A stretch of 64,000 bases of DNA, taken from assembly GCA_023381645.1 (NCBI GenBank), contig JAMCRJ010000076.1:62001-126000 (forward strand), in the 5' to 3' direction. Below are positions 52,493-62,778 of this stretch, piece by piece. The notes below the pieces were generated by a model. That model saw only the letters and a list, made by a program, of their open reading frames with translations. It did no database searches and was not told the DNA's origin. Numbering within the stretch: the first letter of the stretch is position 1; each line of letters starts with the position of its first letter. Source of the stretch: Gammaproteobacteria bacterium. GTDB lineage: Bacteria; Pseudomonadota; Gammaproteobacteria; Acidithiobacillales; Acidithiobacillaceae. Both the position numbers and the translations under genes were made by a program.

Positions 52493-53478
52493 AGGCGCTG
52501 CTGACCGGGGCATCGGGTTTCGTCGGTGGTGCGGTGCTGCGCCGCCTGCTCGCCGAAGGTCTGGAGGTACGAGTGCTCCACCGCACCGGCGCCGATCCGA
52601 CCAACTGGGAAGGGCTGGACGTGGAGCCGGTGGTCGGGGATCTCACCGACGGCCCGGCCCTGGATGGCGCGGTGGCTGGCTGTCAGGCGGTTTTTCATGT
52701 GGCTGCGGACTACCGGCTCTGGGTACCCGATCCGCACGCCATGTATGCCGCCAATGTGGGCGGCAGCGAACGTCTGGTGCGCGCGGCGCTCGACGCCGGG
52801 GTGGAGCGCATCGTCTATACCAGCAGCGTTGCCGTGCTCGGTCATTACGCCGATGGCCGGGAAGCCGATGAAGACACCACTGCGCAACTGGAAGACATGG
52901 TCGGTCACTACAAGCGCTCCAAATATCTCGCCGAGGAGGCCCTGCGGACCCTTTGCCGGGAGGAGGGTGCGCCCATCGTCATCGTCAATCCGTCGACGCC
53001 CATAGGTCCGGCGGATCGCAAGCCGACTCCCACCGGGCGGATGGTGCGCGATGCTGCGGCGGGCCGCATGCCGGCGTATGTCGATACCGGTCTGAACGTG
53101 GTGCATGTGGATGATGTGGCCATGGGCCATTGGCAGGCATTTACGGACGGCGAGGTTGGAGAACGCTATATTCTTGGTGGCGACAACCTCCCCCTGGCGG
53201 CAATCCTCACCCGTATTGCCGGTCTGACCGGGCATCGTTCGCCGTGGCTGCGTATCCCCCGCCGCCTGCTCTATCCCCTGGCGTGGGGGGCGGAGGGGAT
53301 GGTGCGCCTGCGGGGCAGGGGGACGCCGCTGGTAACGGTGGATGAACTGCGCATGGCCGCCCACAAGATGTATTTTTCGTCTGCCAAGGCGGAGCGGGTT
53401 CTGCATTACACCCATCGTCCTGCGGAGGAGGCCTTGCGGGACGCGGTACGATGGTTTGCTGAGCATCGCTATCTGTAG
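52489..53478 (+). CDS. hpnA: Hopanoid-associated sugar epimerase HpnA
   Basis: 329 residues, extended short-chain dehydrogenase. NAD site TGASGFVGGAVLRRLL, active-site Ser/Tyr/Lys in VYTSSVAVLG and YKRSKYLAEE, and NPSTPIGPADRKPTPTG typical of HpnA. Presumed to act on the sugar or ribose part of the hopanoid side chain. Four-base overlap with hpnG. Confidence 0.92.
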   Translation: MKALLTGASGFVGGAVLRRLLAEGLEVRVLHRTGADPTNWEGLDVEPVVGDLTDGPALDGAVAGCQAVFHVAADYRLWVPDPHAMYAANVGGSERLVRAALDAGVERIVYTSSVAVLGHYADGREADEDTTAQLEDMVGHYKRSKYLAEEALRTLCREEGAPIVIVNPSTPIGPADRKPTPTGRMVRDAAAGRMPAYVDTGLNVVHVDDVAMGHWQAFTDGEVGERYILGGDNLPLAAILTRIAGLTGHRSPWLRIPRRLLYPLAWGAEGMVRLRGRGTPLVTVDELRMAAHKMYFSSAKAERVLHYTHRPAEEALRDAVRWFAEHRYL

Positions 53479-53520
53479 TCTGCTGGCCCGCCGTCTGGCG
53501 GTTGCCGCCGCCGGGGCCTT

Positions 53521-54681
53521 ATGTACTGGTGGATAGGTGGCCCTGCGGCGCTGCTTTCCCTGGCCGCCGTGGTCTATCTGCTGTTGGCGCTTCGGACGAT
53601 CGCGCGCTGGCATCCGGTATTGGCGGAGCGCGATGCCGCCGTCAGCGGAGATATCCTGTGCGACGGGCCCGGTGTCAGTGTGCTCAAGCCTCTGCATGGG
53701 GATGAGGGTGGTCTCTACGCCGCCCTGCGCAGTTTCTGCGTGCAGGACTATCCGGCATTTGAAATGGTTTTTGGCGTGCAGCACCCCGATGATCCGGCCG
53801 TCGCCGTGGTACAGCGGCTACAGGCCGAGTTTCCGGCCCTGGCGTTGCGCTGGGTGTGTACGGAAACGCGTATCGGCAGTAATCCCAAGGTCAATAATCT
53901 GGCGGGCATCCTCGCCGCCTGTCGTTACGACACCCTGGTGATCAGCGACGCGGACATTTCCGTCGGCCCCCGTTACCTGCACCAGATCTGTGCTTCCCTG
54001 CAAAACAGGAACGTGGGTGTGGTGACCTGCCTCTACCGGGCCAGGCCCATAGCCACCTTCTGGTCGCGGGTGCTGGCCGGTCAGGTGAACAGTCTCTTTC
54101 TGCCTTCGGTGCTGTTGGCGGCGCGCCTGGGTCCGAACATCTTCTGCGGCGGGGCGACCATGGCCCTGCGTCGCCGGACGCTGGAGGCCGTCGGCGGCCT
54201 GCCGCGCCTGGCGAACCAACTGGCTGACGATTACTGGCTCGGCGCCTACAGCCGCCAGTTGGGGCAAGCCACCCTGCTCGCGGATTATGTGGTGGACACC
54301 GAGGTCCGGGAGGCGAATTTCCGCGCCTTTTACCAGCATGCGCTGCGCTGGTCGCGTACCACGCGATCTGTACAGCCGCTGGGTCACGCCTTTTCTTTTT
54401 TGACTTATCCGCTACCCCTGGTGCTGCTGCTCGCGCCCTGGATGGGTCTCTGGGGCGGGGTGCCGCTGGGTGTGGTTCTCCTCTTGCGCCTCGTGTACCA
54501 TAAGCAAATTGTGCACAAACTTGGTGCAGACGGTTCGTTTGGTGTGGCCCTGCTGGGGGATTTTCTGGGCCTGTGGATCTGGTTTCACGCCCTTTTCGCA
54601 CGGCACGTCGCCTGGCGGGGGTCACAATTTGCCATCGGCGCCGACGGGCGGATGGATGGCCATGACGGAGCAAAACGATGA
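53521..54681 (+). CDS. hpnI: Hopanoid glycosyltransferase HpnI
   Basis: 386 residues. N-terminal membrane helix, a GT21/ceramide-glucosyltransferase-like catalytic domain (SVLKPLHGDEGGLYAALRSF, LVISDADISVG, FCGGATMALRR, LADDYWLG and a QHALRWSRT motif in the place of QxxRW), then two C-terminal helices. HpnI transfers N-acetylglucosamine to bacteriohopanetetrol. Overlaps hpnJ by ATGA. Confidence 0.9.
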   Translation: MYWWIGGPAALLSLAAVVYLLLALRTIARWHPVLAERDAAVSGDILCDGPGVSVLKPLHGDEGGLYAALRSFCVQDYPAFEMVFGVQHPDDPAVAVVQRLQAEFPALALRWVCTETRIGSNPKVNNLAGILAACRYDTLVISDADISVGPRYLHQICASLQNRNVGVVTCLYRARPIATFWSRVLAGQVNSLFLPSVLLAARLGPNIFCGGATMALRRRTLEAVGGLPRLANQLADDYWLGAYSRQLGQATLLADYVVDTEVREANFRAFYQHALRWSRTTRSVQPLGHAFSFLTYPLPLVLLLAPWMGLWGGVPLGVVLLLRLVYHKQIVHKLGADGSFGVALLGDFLGLWIWFHALFARHVAWRGSQFAIGADGRMDGHDGAKR

Positions 54682-56108
54682 CGATGAAAACCCTGTTCTT
54701 GCAAGCCCCTTCCTTTGAGGGATTCGATGGTGGTGCCGGTTCGCGCTATCAGGCCAAGCGGGAAATTCGCTCTTTCTGGTTCCCCACCTGGCTGGCCCAG
54801 CCCGCCGCCATGATCCCCGGCAGTCGCTTGCTCGACGCCCCCCCCGCAGATGTCAGTGTCGAAGAAACCCTGCAGGTTGCCGCGGGGTATGAGCTCTGCA
54901 TCATTCACACCAGTACCCCGTCTTTTCCTTCCGATGTGCGTATGGCTGAAGTGCTCAAGGAGCACTACCCGAAATTGCTCATTGGCATGGTCGGCGCCAA
55001 AGTGGCGGTGGAGCCCGAAGAATCCCTGCAGCAGGCCGCAACGGCGGTCGACTTCGTGGCCCGCGAGGAGTTCGATTACACCCTCAAAGAGATAGCCGAA
55101 GGTCGGCCCCTGAGTGAGGTGGACGGCATCACCTACCGCTCCAGCAATGGTCAGATCATCCACAATCCCGATCGCACCATGATCGAAGACATGGATGCCT
55201 TGCCCTTCGTCTCCGAAGTGTACAAGCGCGATCTGCACATCGAGGACTACTTCATCGGTTATCTCAAGCACCCCTATATTTCCTTCTACACCGGGCGTGG
55301 CTGCCGTTCGCAGTGCACCTTCTGTCTCTGGCCGCAGACGGTGGGTGGCCATCGCTATCGCACCCGCAGTGCCGCCAGCGTCATTGAAGAGGTGCGCTAC
55401 ATCCAGAAGAACTTCCCCCAGGTCAAAGAAATCTTCTTTGACGATGACACGTTTACCGATGACCGTCCCCGTGCGGAAGAAATCGCCCGAGGTCTGGGCA
55501 AGCTGGGTGTGACCTGGTCCTGCAACGCCAAGGCCAACGTGCCCTACGATACCCTCAAGGTGCTCCACGAGAATGGCCTGCGCCTGTTGCTGGTGGGCTA
55601 TGAATCGGGCGACCAGCAGATCCTCAACAATATCAAGAAGGGCCTCAAGGTCGAGGCTGCGCGCAAATTCACGGCCGACTGTCACAAGCTGGGGATCGTG
55701 ATTCACGGCACCTTTATTCTCGGCCTGCCGGGCGAGACGAAAGAGACCATTCAGAAGACCATCGACTTCGCCAAGGAAATCAATCCCCATACCATTCAGG
55801 TGTCGCTGGCGGCGCCGTATCCCGGCACTTTCCTGTATAATCAGGCCAAGCAGGAAGGCTGGCTGACGGACGAAGATGAGGCCCATCTGGTCAACGACCG
55901 CGGCGTGCAGATCAGCCCCATGAGTTACCCGCACCTCAACCATACGGAAATCTTCGACTCCGTGGAGGTGATGTACAAGCGCTTCTATTTCCGCGCCGGC
56001 AAAATTGCCGAAATCACGGGAGAGATGCTCAAGAGCACGCAAATGATGAAACGTCGTTTGCGCGAAGGCGTGGAATTCGTGCGCTTCCTCCGACAGCGCC
56101 ACGGCTGA
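54678..56108 (+). CDS. hpnJ: Hopanoid radical-SAM protein HpnJ
   Basis: 476 residues with an N-terminal B12-binding-like domain and a radical-SAM core, CRSQCTFC (C209, C213, C216). FFDDDTFTDD, GYESGDQQIL and GLPGETKETI are conserved. HpnJ acts late, converting the glycosylated hopanoid to the cyclitol ether. Shares a four-base overlap with hpnI and abuts hpnK. Confidence 0.93.
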   Translation: MTMKTLFLQAPSFEGFDGGAGSRYQAKREIRSFWFPTWLAQPAAMIPGSRLLDAPPADVSVEETLQVAAGYELCIIHTSTPSFPSDVRMAEVLKEHYPKLLIGMVGAKVAVEPEESLQQAATAVDFVAREEFDYTLKEIAEGRPLSEVDGITYRSSNGQIIHNPDRTMIEDMDALPFVSEVYKRDLHIEDYFIGYLKHPYISFYTGRGCRSQCTFCLWPQTVGGHRYRTRSAASVIEEVRYIQKNFPQVKEIFFDDDTFTDDRPRAEEIARGLGKLGVTWSCNAKANVPYDTLKVLHENGLRLLLVGYESGDQQILNNIKKGLKVEAARKFTADCHKLGIVIHGTFILGLPGETKETIQKTIDFAKEINPHTIQVSLAAPYPGTFLYNQAKQEGWLTDEDEAHLVNDRGVQISPMSYPHLNHTEIFDSVEVMYKRFYFRAGKIAEITGEMLKSTQMMKRRLREGVEFVRFLRQRHG

Positions 56109-56109
56109 A

Positions 56110-56985
56110 GTGGGGCAGGGCGGCGGCCGACGGGTCATCTTCAACGCCGACGACTTCGGCTTGGACATGGCAGTGAACGGGGCGGTGGAGTCAGCACACC
56201 GTGACGGTGTGCTGACCACGGCCAGTCTCATGGTCGCCGCTCCGGCCGCCGCGGATGCCGTCGCCCGTGCCAGGACGCTGCCCCGCCTGGGGGTAGGGCT
56301 GCATCTTACCCTGGTGGACGGCACGCCTCTGCTGCCTGCGGAGCAGGTGCCCGATCTGGTTGATGACCAGGGGCGGTTTGCTGCGGATCTCTGGCGGCGC
56401 GGGGTGCGCTATTTCTTTTTGCCACAGGTCAGAAGGCAACTGGCAGCGGAGATCCGTGCCCAGTTCGCCGCCTTTGCGGCCACCGGCCTGGAACTGGACC
56501 ATGCCAATGCTCATAAGCATCTGCATCTGCATCCTACGGTGCTGATGCAGATGCTGGATATCGGGAAGGAGTTTGGCCTGCGGGCGGTGCGGTTGCCCCG
56601 AGAGCCTCTACGGGCGGCACGCTGCAGCGGTGCCAGGGGGGTCGCGCCGGCATTCTCGTCCATCTTTCTGGCGCCGTGGCTGGCGCACATGCGCCGCCAA
56701 CTGGACCGCCGCCGGATCATGCATAACGACCAGCTCTACGGCCTGGACGCCACTGGCCACATGGACGAGGCGCGACTGCTCCGGATGCTCTGCTGCCTGC
56801 CGGCGGCGGGGGTTACGGAGATTTATCTGCATCCGGCCATGGTGCAGACGGCGGCACTGCACGCCCTCATGCCGGACTATGAACCGCACGCCGAGTGGGC
56901 GGCGCTGATGAGCCCCCGGGTAAAAGATTATTTGCGCGATCAGGACATCGCGAAGGGTACTTTCCGTGATTTTGTCGCTCGTTGA
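56110..56985 (+). CDS. hpnK: Hopanoid-associated deacetylase HpnK (YdjC-like)
   Basis: 291 residues, GTG start one base after the hpnJ stop. YdjC/ChbG-fold metal site FNADDFGLDMAVN near the N-terminus and NAHKHLHLHPTVL. HpnK removes the acetyl group from the N-acetylglucosaminyl hopanoid made by HpnI. Its 3' end overlaps hpnN by 20 bases. Confidence 0.9.
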   Translation: MGQGGGRRVIFNADDFGLDMAVNGAVESAHRDGVLTTASLMVAAPAAADAVARARTLPRLGVGLHLTLVDGTPLLPAEQVPDLVDDQGRFAADLWRRGVRYFFLPQVRRQLAAEIRAQFAAFAATGLELDHANAHKHLHLHPTVLMQMLDIGKEFGLRAVRLPREPLRAARCSGARGVAPAFSSIFLAPWLAHMRRQLDRRRIMHNDQLYGLDATGHMDEARLLRMLCCLPAAGVTEIYLHPAMVQTAALHALMPDYEPHAEWAALMSPRVKDYLRDQDIAKGTFRDFVAR

Positions 56986-59668
56986 CCGTTTTCTTCAGCG
57001 CACCGGCGCGCGTATCTCCCAGGGTCTGGTGGCCTTGGTGGACCTCTCGGTGCGGCGCGCCACCTGGATGCTGGCGGCCATCGTGCTGGCCACACTGCTG
57101 GCCCTGGGCTACTCGGTCGGTCATTTTTCCGTGGATACCGATACCAGCCATGCCTTGTCCCGTGATCTGCCTTTTCAGAAGCGTGAAGTGGCTTACCAGA
57201 AGGCGTTTCCGCAGGACAAAAACACGATTGTGGTGGTCCTCCAGGGCGCTGACCGAAATCTTACGGATACAGCCGTTGATCGTCTCAGCACTTGGCTGCG
57301 CGCCCGGCCACAATCTTTCCACGACGTGTATGTGCCGGGTGGCGGGCCTTTTTTTCAGCGCAACGGCCTCCTGTATCTCTCTTCCAAAGAAGTACAGGAC
57401 TTTGCCAACCGCATCACCGATGCGCAGCCGCTCATCGCCAGGCTCTCTGCCGAACCGAGCCTCAACGGCCTCAGCAGCCTGTTGAGCATGGCGATTGGGC
57501 AACGCCTGACCAATGGGGTGCAACTGCCCGGATTGACGGCCATTTTTTCTGCCCTGGATCGGGCGCTCACGGCGCAGATGCAGGGCAAATCCTATACCGT
57601 TTCGTGGGGTACACTCATGGGCGGCGATCTGACCCGAATGGGGCCGTCGCAACGCTTCGTCATTATTCAACCTGCCCTGAATTATAAGTCTCTGGAGCCT
57701 GCTGCTGCGGCTATACATACTTTGCGCGCCGGCCTCACCGCGCTCAACCTGAATGCCGCTCACGGGGTGGACGTTGGGGTGACCGGCGGCGCGGTACTGG
57801 ATGCGGAACAATTGAAAACCGTGAGTCAGGGTGCCGCTGTTTCTCTGGCGCTGACTTTCACGCTCGAAATCATTTTGCTGATCATAGCATTGCGCTCGAT
57901 GCAACTGGTTTTCGGCGTGCTGATGGGGCTGATCGCCGGAATGATCCTGACTACCGCCTGGGCGCTGTTTTTTATCGGTCCCTTCAATCTTATTTCCGTG
58001 GCTTTTGCCATTCTCTTTATCGGTCTGGGCGTCGATTTTGGCATTCAGTTCTGCCTGCGCTATCGGGAAGAAGTGTTTAACGGCGCCGCTCACCGACAGG
58101 CCATGCAGCGGGTGACGCAAGGTATGGGTGGCGCCTTGGCCCTTGCCGCCGTTGCGGCTGCTTTCAGTTTTTATGCTTTCGTGCCTACCAGTTACGCTGG
58201 TATCGTCGATCTCGGACTGATTTCTGGCACCAGCATGCTGGTAGCCCTGTTCATGACCCTTACTTTCCTGCCCGCTTTTTTGACCCTCTGGCCTATGGCG
58301 ATCACGGGTACAAGGCCGACGTACTATCCGCATCTGCGCCAAATTCCTACCTTGGTGCGTCACCCCATCCACCGTTATGCATACTATGTACTGGGCGTGG
58401 TGGCCCTGCTGGCGCTGGTGTCCGTGCCGCTGGTATTGCGTGCCTCTTTTGACTTCAATCCACTGCATATGATCGACCGCCATGCGGAGGGGGTGCGCAT
58501 TTTCGAGAAGCTCCTCGCGGATCCACAGACGGCGCCCTATCGTATGGAGGTGCTCACTCCGGATGTTCCGGCGGCACAGGCCGTTGCCGCGCGGATAGCG
58601 CGGCTACCCACAGTGGCGCAGGCCCTGACGATTTCCAGCTATATTCCGGAACATCAAGCCGAGAAGCTGGCTATATTGCAGAACCTGCAGATTCTCGTGC
58701 CACCCTTTTCGCTGCTGATGCCCGCCGGGTTGCAGCCGCCGACGCCCGACACCACGAAAAATCTCGGGGAATTGGTAACCAAGTTGCGGGCCCTCGCGCA
58801 AAAAGACGGCGAGAATACACCCGACGGACGGGCGGCGGCGGCGCTGGCTGGCCATCTCGCGCAGTTTTTGGCGACTCGCGGTACGGATGCTCAGGCGATC
58901 GCCGATCTGCAAGCGCGGGTGATGGGCACCTTGCCCGGCGAATTGCAACGCCTCGGCATGGCGTTGTCCGCCACGCCGATAACCCTGCAGACTCTGCCGA
59001 AGTCCCTGCGGGACCGTTACGTGGCGGCCTCGGGCCAGGCGCGCGTGGAGATTTTTCCCAAGGCCAATCTGAGCAGTAATCAGGCGATGGCGACCTTTGT
59101 GCGAAGCGTGCTGAAGGTGGAGCCCAATGCCGTGGGTACCTCGGTGATGTTGGTCCAGGGCGGAGAGGCAGTGCTCGGCGCCTTTCAGGAGGCTACGTTT
59201 ATTGCGCTGATAGCCATCAGCCTACTGCTCCTCCTGGCCTTGCGCCGCTACCGGGATGTGTTGCTGATCATGATTCCGCTGCTGCTGGCGGCGCTGTTCA
59301 CGGTGGCGGCCATGTCTTTGTTCGGATTGAACTTCAATCTGGGCAACATCATCGTTCTGCCTCTACTCATCGGTCTCGGTGTGGCCTTTGCCATCTACAT
59401 AGTGGTGCGCTGGCGCAATGGTGTAGATGTGGCGCATCTGCTTGGGACATCCACCCCCATGGCGGTTTTTTTCAGCGGGCTTACGACCCTCAGCGCCTTT
59501 GGCAGCATGGCGGTTTCCCGCGATCCGGGTATGGCGAGCCTGGGCGAGGCGCTGAGCCTCGCGCTGGCTATCGTGCTGCTGTGCATCCTGATCGTGCTCC
59601 CGGCTTTGCTCTTGCTATTTACACCGTCACCCCGTGAAGAAGGCATTGCCCAGGATGAAGGCAGTTAA
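56966..59668 (+). CDS. hpnN: Hopanoid transporter HpnN (RND/MMPL family)
   Basis: 900 residues, GTG start. RND layout: one helix, large periplasmic loop (~60-285), five helices (~285-450, with FIGLGVDFGIQFCLRY), second periplasmic loop (~470-740), and a final helix bundle (~750-895, with LIGLGVAFAIYIVVRW). HpnN moves hopanoids from inner to outer membrane. GLGVDFGI and GLGVAFAI are the RND transmembrane-4/10-type motifs; only the first keeps the Asp. Confidence 0.93.
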   Translation: MILSLVDRFLQRTGARISQGLVALVDLSVRRATWMLAAIVLATLLALGYSVGHFSVDTDTSHALSRDLPFQKREVAYQKAFPQDKNTIVVVLQGADRNLTDTAVDRLSTWLRARPQSFHDVYVPGGGPFFQRNGLLYLSSKEVQDFANRITDAQPLIARLSAEPSLNGLSSLLSMAIGQRLTNGVQLPGLTAIFSALDRALTAQMQGKSYTVSWGTLMGGDLTRMGPSQRFVIIQPALNYKSLEPAAAAIHTLRAGLTALNLNAAHGVDVGVTGGAVLDAEQLKTVSQGAAVSLALTFTLEIILLIIALRSMQLVFGVLMGLIAGMILTTAWALFFIGPFNLISVAFAILFIGLGVDFGIQFCLRYREEVFNGAAHRQAMQRVTQGMGGALALAAVAAAFSFYAFVPTSYAGIVDLGLISGTSMLVALFMTLTFLPAFLTLWPMAITGTRPTYYPHLRQIPTLVRHPIHRYAYYVLGVVALLALVSVPLVLRASFDFNPLHMIDRHAEGVRIFEKLLADPQTAPYRMEVLTPDVPAAQAVAARIARLPTVAQALTISSYIPEHQAEKLAILQNLQILVPPFSLLMPAGLQPPTPDTTKNLGELVTKLRALAQKDGENTPDGRAAAALAGHLAQFLATRGTDAQAIADLQARVMGTLPGELQRLGMALSATPITLQTLPKSLRDRYVAASGQARVEIFPKANLSSNQAMATFVRSVLKVEPNAVGTSVMLVQGGEAVLGAFQEATFIALIAISLLLLLALRRYRDVLLIMIPLLLAALFTVAAMSLFGLNFNLGNIIVLPLLIGLGVAFAIYIVVRWRNGVDVAHLLGTSTPMAVFFSGLTTLSAFGSMAVSRDPGMASLGEALSLALAIVLLCILIVLPALLLLFTPSPREEGIAQDEGS

Positions 59669-60686
59669 TTTGCTGAAACAGAAAGTGATGATGCTGGCGG
59701 CCGGTCTGCTCGGTCTGAGTTTGACCGTCTTCCTGGTTGTGCATGCCGGTGTTTCCGACATCCTGAAATTGTTGGCTGTGGCGGGCTGGGGTCTGCTGTG
59801 GCTTCTCCCTTTTCACCTGCTGCCGCTGTCCCTGGACGTGTTGGGCTGGAAGTGGTTGCTGCGCGGTGAGGCGCGCGTCCGTTTCTGGTTTTTGCTATGG
59901 GTGGCGCTGGTCCGCGAAGCGGCCAACGGCCTCCTGCCGGTGGCGCGGGTGGGCGGGGAAGTACTCGGTGTACGCCTCCTGACACACTACGGCGTGCCCG
60001 GCTATGTCGCCGGGGCCAGTGTCATGGTGGAAGTCAGCCTGACCCTGCTGAGTCAGTTCATCTTCACGCTGGCGGGGTTCGTGGTGCTGATTTTCGCGGT
60101 CAGTGACCACCATCTGCAATTCCAGGTGGTATTTTTTCTGGCATTAATCCTGCCGTTGCTCATGGCCTTTATCTGGGTGCAGTATCGTTGGGGGCTGTTC
60201 ACGGTCTTGCAGATGCTGATGAAGAAGCTTCTGGGCGGCAAGGACCTGCTTGCGCTGATAGGAGAACCCCAGCGTCTGGATGCCGAAATCCGTCGGCTCT
60301 ACGCACGTCGCTGGGGTCTGCTCCCGGCGAATTTCTGGCAACTGAGCGGTCTGTTGGCGGGCACGGCGGAAGTCTGGTTCACCTTCTGGCTGATGGGTCA
60401 TCCCATTCCTTTCTGGGCAGCGCTACTCCTCGAAAGCCTCGGGCAGGCCCTGCGCAGTATGGCGTTTCTGGTGCCGGGCGGACTGGGGGTGCAGGAGGGC
60501 GGTTTCATTCTGTTCGGCAGCGCGATCGGTGTCGGACCTGATCTGGCACTGGCCTTTTCTCTGATACGCCGCTTCCGCGAAACGCTGATGGGTATTCCGG
60601 TACTCTTGTCATGGCAAGCATTGGAAGGCCATCATATGCACCGCCAGTGGCGGCAAATACGTTCTAACGGGGAGGGCATTTCATGA
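59655..60686 (+). CDS. hpnL: HpnL-like membrane protein
   Basis: 343 residues, about eight hydrophobic helices, of the lysylphosphatidylglycerol-synthase-like (UPF0104) family; [20 protein letters not shown] and [22 protein letters not shown] are the family's two hallmark blocks. Function in hopanoid clusters is unproven; probably lipid handling. GTG 59634 in the same frame is an alternative start inside hpnN. Overlaps the ferritin-like gene by ATGA. Confidence 0.87.
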   Translation: MKAVNLLKQKVMMLAAGLLGLSLTVFLVVHAGVSDILKLLAVAGWGLLWLLPFHLLPLSLDVLGWKWLLRGEARVRFWFLLWVALVREAANGLLPVARVGGEVLGVRLLTHYGVPGYVAGASVMVEVSLTLLSQFIFTLAGFVVLIFAVSDHHLQFQVVFFLALILPLLMAFIWVQYRWGLFTVLQMLMKKLLGGKDLLALIGEPQRLDAEIRRLYARRWGLLPANFWQLSGLLAGTAEVWFTFWLMGHPIPFWAALLLESLGQALRSMAFLVPGGLGVQEGGFILFGSAIGVGPDLALAFSLIRRFRETLMGIPVLLSWQALEGHHMHRQWRQIRSNGEGIS

Positions 60687-61525
60687 CGGCGATGTCTTTG
60701 GATCCAGGGTCCGATGCCCATCGCGACCTGTTCTGCAAGTTCTTTCACGATACGCACATTCATTATGATCCGCAGCATATGGATTGGCCGGAACTGGACG
60801 CGGAGACTGCGCAGCGGGTGAAGTCCCTGCCGTTCTGGGGCGAAGCCGTCGCCACCGAAAGCGTGACGGCGCGTATGGTGCAAAGCATGGGTGAGCGGGA
60901 GCCGGACCCGGTGGTGCGAGCGGCGGTGGCCCTCGATGGGCAGGAGGAACAGCGCCATTCCGATCTGCTACGCGCCCTGGTACAGCATTATGGTATCGAA
61001 ATTCCGCCATTACCTGCCCCGCCACAGGTGCGCGATCCGTACTGGGAGTTTCTCTATACGGGTTATGGCGAATGCCTGGATTCCTACTTTGCTTTCGGGT
61101 TGTTCGCTGCCGCCAAAGACTCGGGTTTCTTTCCGCCTGACCTGGTGAAGATCTTCGAGCCGGTCATGCAGGAAGAGGCGCGTCATATCATATTTTTTGT
61201 CAACTGGCTGAGTTGGCACCGCCGGCGTCTGCCCTGGCGGAAAAAGGTGATGCTCGAGCTCCAGCGCGTTCAGGTGATTGCCTTGCAGGCCTGGGCGCGC
61301 ATACAGACTGCCCGGGGACTACATGCGCATGAGGAAGAAAATTTTACCCTGACCGGCCATGATCAGGTGAGTAAAGGCGTCAGCCTGAAGCAGCTTCTCG
61401 CGCTCTGCCGCCAGGAAAATGACCGGCGTTTTGCGACCTATGACGATCGTCTGTTGCGCCCGAAGCTGGCGCCGCGGATTGCCAACATGCTGTTTTTCTT
61501 TTTGTCTCGGAGCAGGGCCGCCTGA
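60683..61525 (+). CDS. Ferritin-like (di-iron) protein in the hopanoid operon
   Basis: 280 residues, helical. It carries two ExxRH-type pairs, [12 protein letters not shown] (~residue 85-97) and [13 protein letters not shown] (~159-171), plus further acids at [10 protein letters not shown] and [14 protein letters not shown]. These are the expected four-helix-bundle ligands of a di-iron carboxylate site. Such proteins can be oxygenases, oxidases or iron handlers. It is translationally coupled to hpnL and lies in the same direction as hpnH, so a role in modifying hopanoids is plausible but unproven. I know no named Hpn protein that matches it. Confidence 0.65.
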   Translation: MTAMSLDPGSDAHRDLFCKFFHDTHIHYDPQHMDWPELDAETAQRVKSLPFWGEAVATESVTARMVQSMGEREPDPVVRAAVALDGQEEQRHSDLLRALVQHYGIEIPPLPAPPQVRDPYWEFLYTGYGECLDSYFAFGLFAAAKDSGFFPPDLVKIFEPVMQEEARHIIFFVNWLSWHRRRLPWRKKVMLELQRVQVIALQAWARIQTARGLHAHEEENFTLTGHDQVSKGVSLKQLLALCRQENDRRFATYDDRLLRPKLAPRIANMLFFFLSRSRAA

Positions 61526-61629
61526 AAATTCGTCGCCTTGTCCCACATACGATTTGGTATGTTATACTAATCAAAATGTGTCGTTCATTGTCCATATACG
61601 CTGCGTTGCGGCCGAGGGGGTGTTTTGTC

Positions 61630-62733
61630 ATGGGTGTTCCTTTGATTCAGAGCTATCGGGTAGGACGCTACATCCTGGCGCAGAAGCTGCAGGGGCGTAA
61701 GCGCTATCCTTTGGTGCTGATGCTGGAGCCATTGTTTCGCTGCAACCTGGCCTGTTCGGGTTGCGGTAAGATCGACTATCCCGATGAAACACTCGACAGG
61801 CGGCTGTCCGTCGAGGAATGCATCGGCGCTGCCGAGGAGTGCGGGGCTCCCATTGTCTCCATCGCTGGAGGCGAACCACTCATTCACAAGGATATGCCCG
61901 CGGTCGTGGAAGGCCTTGTCGAGCGCAAGCGCTTCGTCTACCTCTGCACCAATGCGTTGCTCCTCAAGAAGCGTATGGACGATTACCGGCCTTCGCCTTA
62001 CCTGACTTTCTCAGTGCATCTGGACGGCAATGCGCATCGTCATGATGATTCCGTGTGCCAGCCGGGTACCTATCAACGTGCTACGGAAGCCATTCGCGAA
62101 GCGGTGGGGAGGGGCTTCCGGGTTACGGTAAACTGCACCCTGTTTCAGGGGGAGGGCGCCGACGAGGTGGCCGCTTTTCTGGATGACTGCAAAGCGCTGG
62201 GGGTGGAGGGGGTGACCATTTCGCCCGGATTCAATTATGAGCGCGCACCGCAGCAGGAGGTTTTTATCAAGCGTCGGGCCTCACGTCAGCTTTTCCGCGA
62301 CATCTTCCGCATCGGCAAAGAGCGGAAGTCGCACTGGAAGTTCAACCAGTCCAGCCTTTTTCTGGATTTCCTGGCGGGTAACCAAAATTATCAGTGCACA
62401 CCCTGGGGCAATCCGACACGCAATATTTTTGGCTGGCAGAAGCCTTGCTACCTCCTGGTCAGCGAGGGCTACGCGCAGACCTTTGATGAACTTATGGAAA
62501 CGACGCCATGGGATAAATATGGAGTGGGCGTGAATGGTAAATGCGACCAATGCCAGGTGCATTCCGGTTTCGAGCCAACGGCCGTCAACGATACCTTCGC
62601 CCACCCGCTGAAAGCCCTTAAAGTGGCCTTGCTGGGGCCACGCACGGCCGGTCCCATGGCACCGGATATGCCGGTAACGCCCCCTGCTCAGGATACCGAA
62701 CACCCAGTTTTCCCTTTGCATGTAGAGCGTTGA
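61630..62733 (+). CDS. hpnH: Hopanoid radical-SAM adenosyl transferase HpnH
   Basis: 367 residues. Radical-SAM cysteines C38, C42, C45 in RCNLACSGCGKIDYP, IAGGEPLIHKD, and the C-terminal block CTPWGNPTRNIFGWQKPCY. HpnH joins the 5'-deoxyadenosyl group to diploptene, giving adenosylhopane, the substrate of HpnG. ATG 61630 has an AGGGGG run upstream. A ~100-base gap with no gene precedes it. Confidence 0.95.
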   Translation: MGVPLIQSYRVGRYILAQKLQGRKRYPLVLMLEPLFRCNLACSGCGKIDYPDETLDRRLSVEECIGAAEECGAPIVSIAGGEPLIHKDMPAVVEGLVERKRFVYLCTNALLLKKRMDDYRPSPYLTFSVHLDGNAHRHDDSVCQPGTYQRATEAIREAVGRGFRVTVNCTLFQGEGADEVAAFLDDCKALGVEGVTISPGFNYERAPQQEVFIKRRASRQLFRDIFRIGKERKSHWKFNQSSLFLDFLAGNQNYQCTPWGNPTRNIFGWQKPCYLLVSEGYAQTFDELMETTPWDKYGVGVNGKCDQCQVHSGFEPTAVNDTFAHPLKALKVALLGPRTAGPMAPDMPVTPPAQDTEHPVFPLHVER

Positions 62734-62778
62734 AGGTAGTTCCGGAAAAATATCGGGTTCATGGTGAAGGGGGATTTC

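Noticed and set aside
56867..58483. 538-codon minus-strand frame within hpnN
   Set aside because: The composition (Gln, His, Arg, Gly) is that of an antisense shadow; hpnN is intact on the plus strand.
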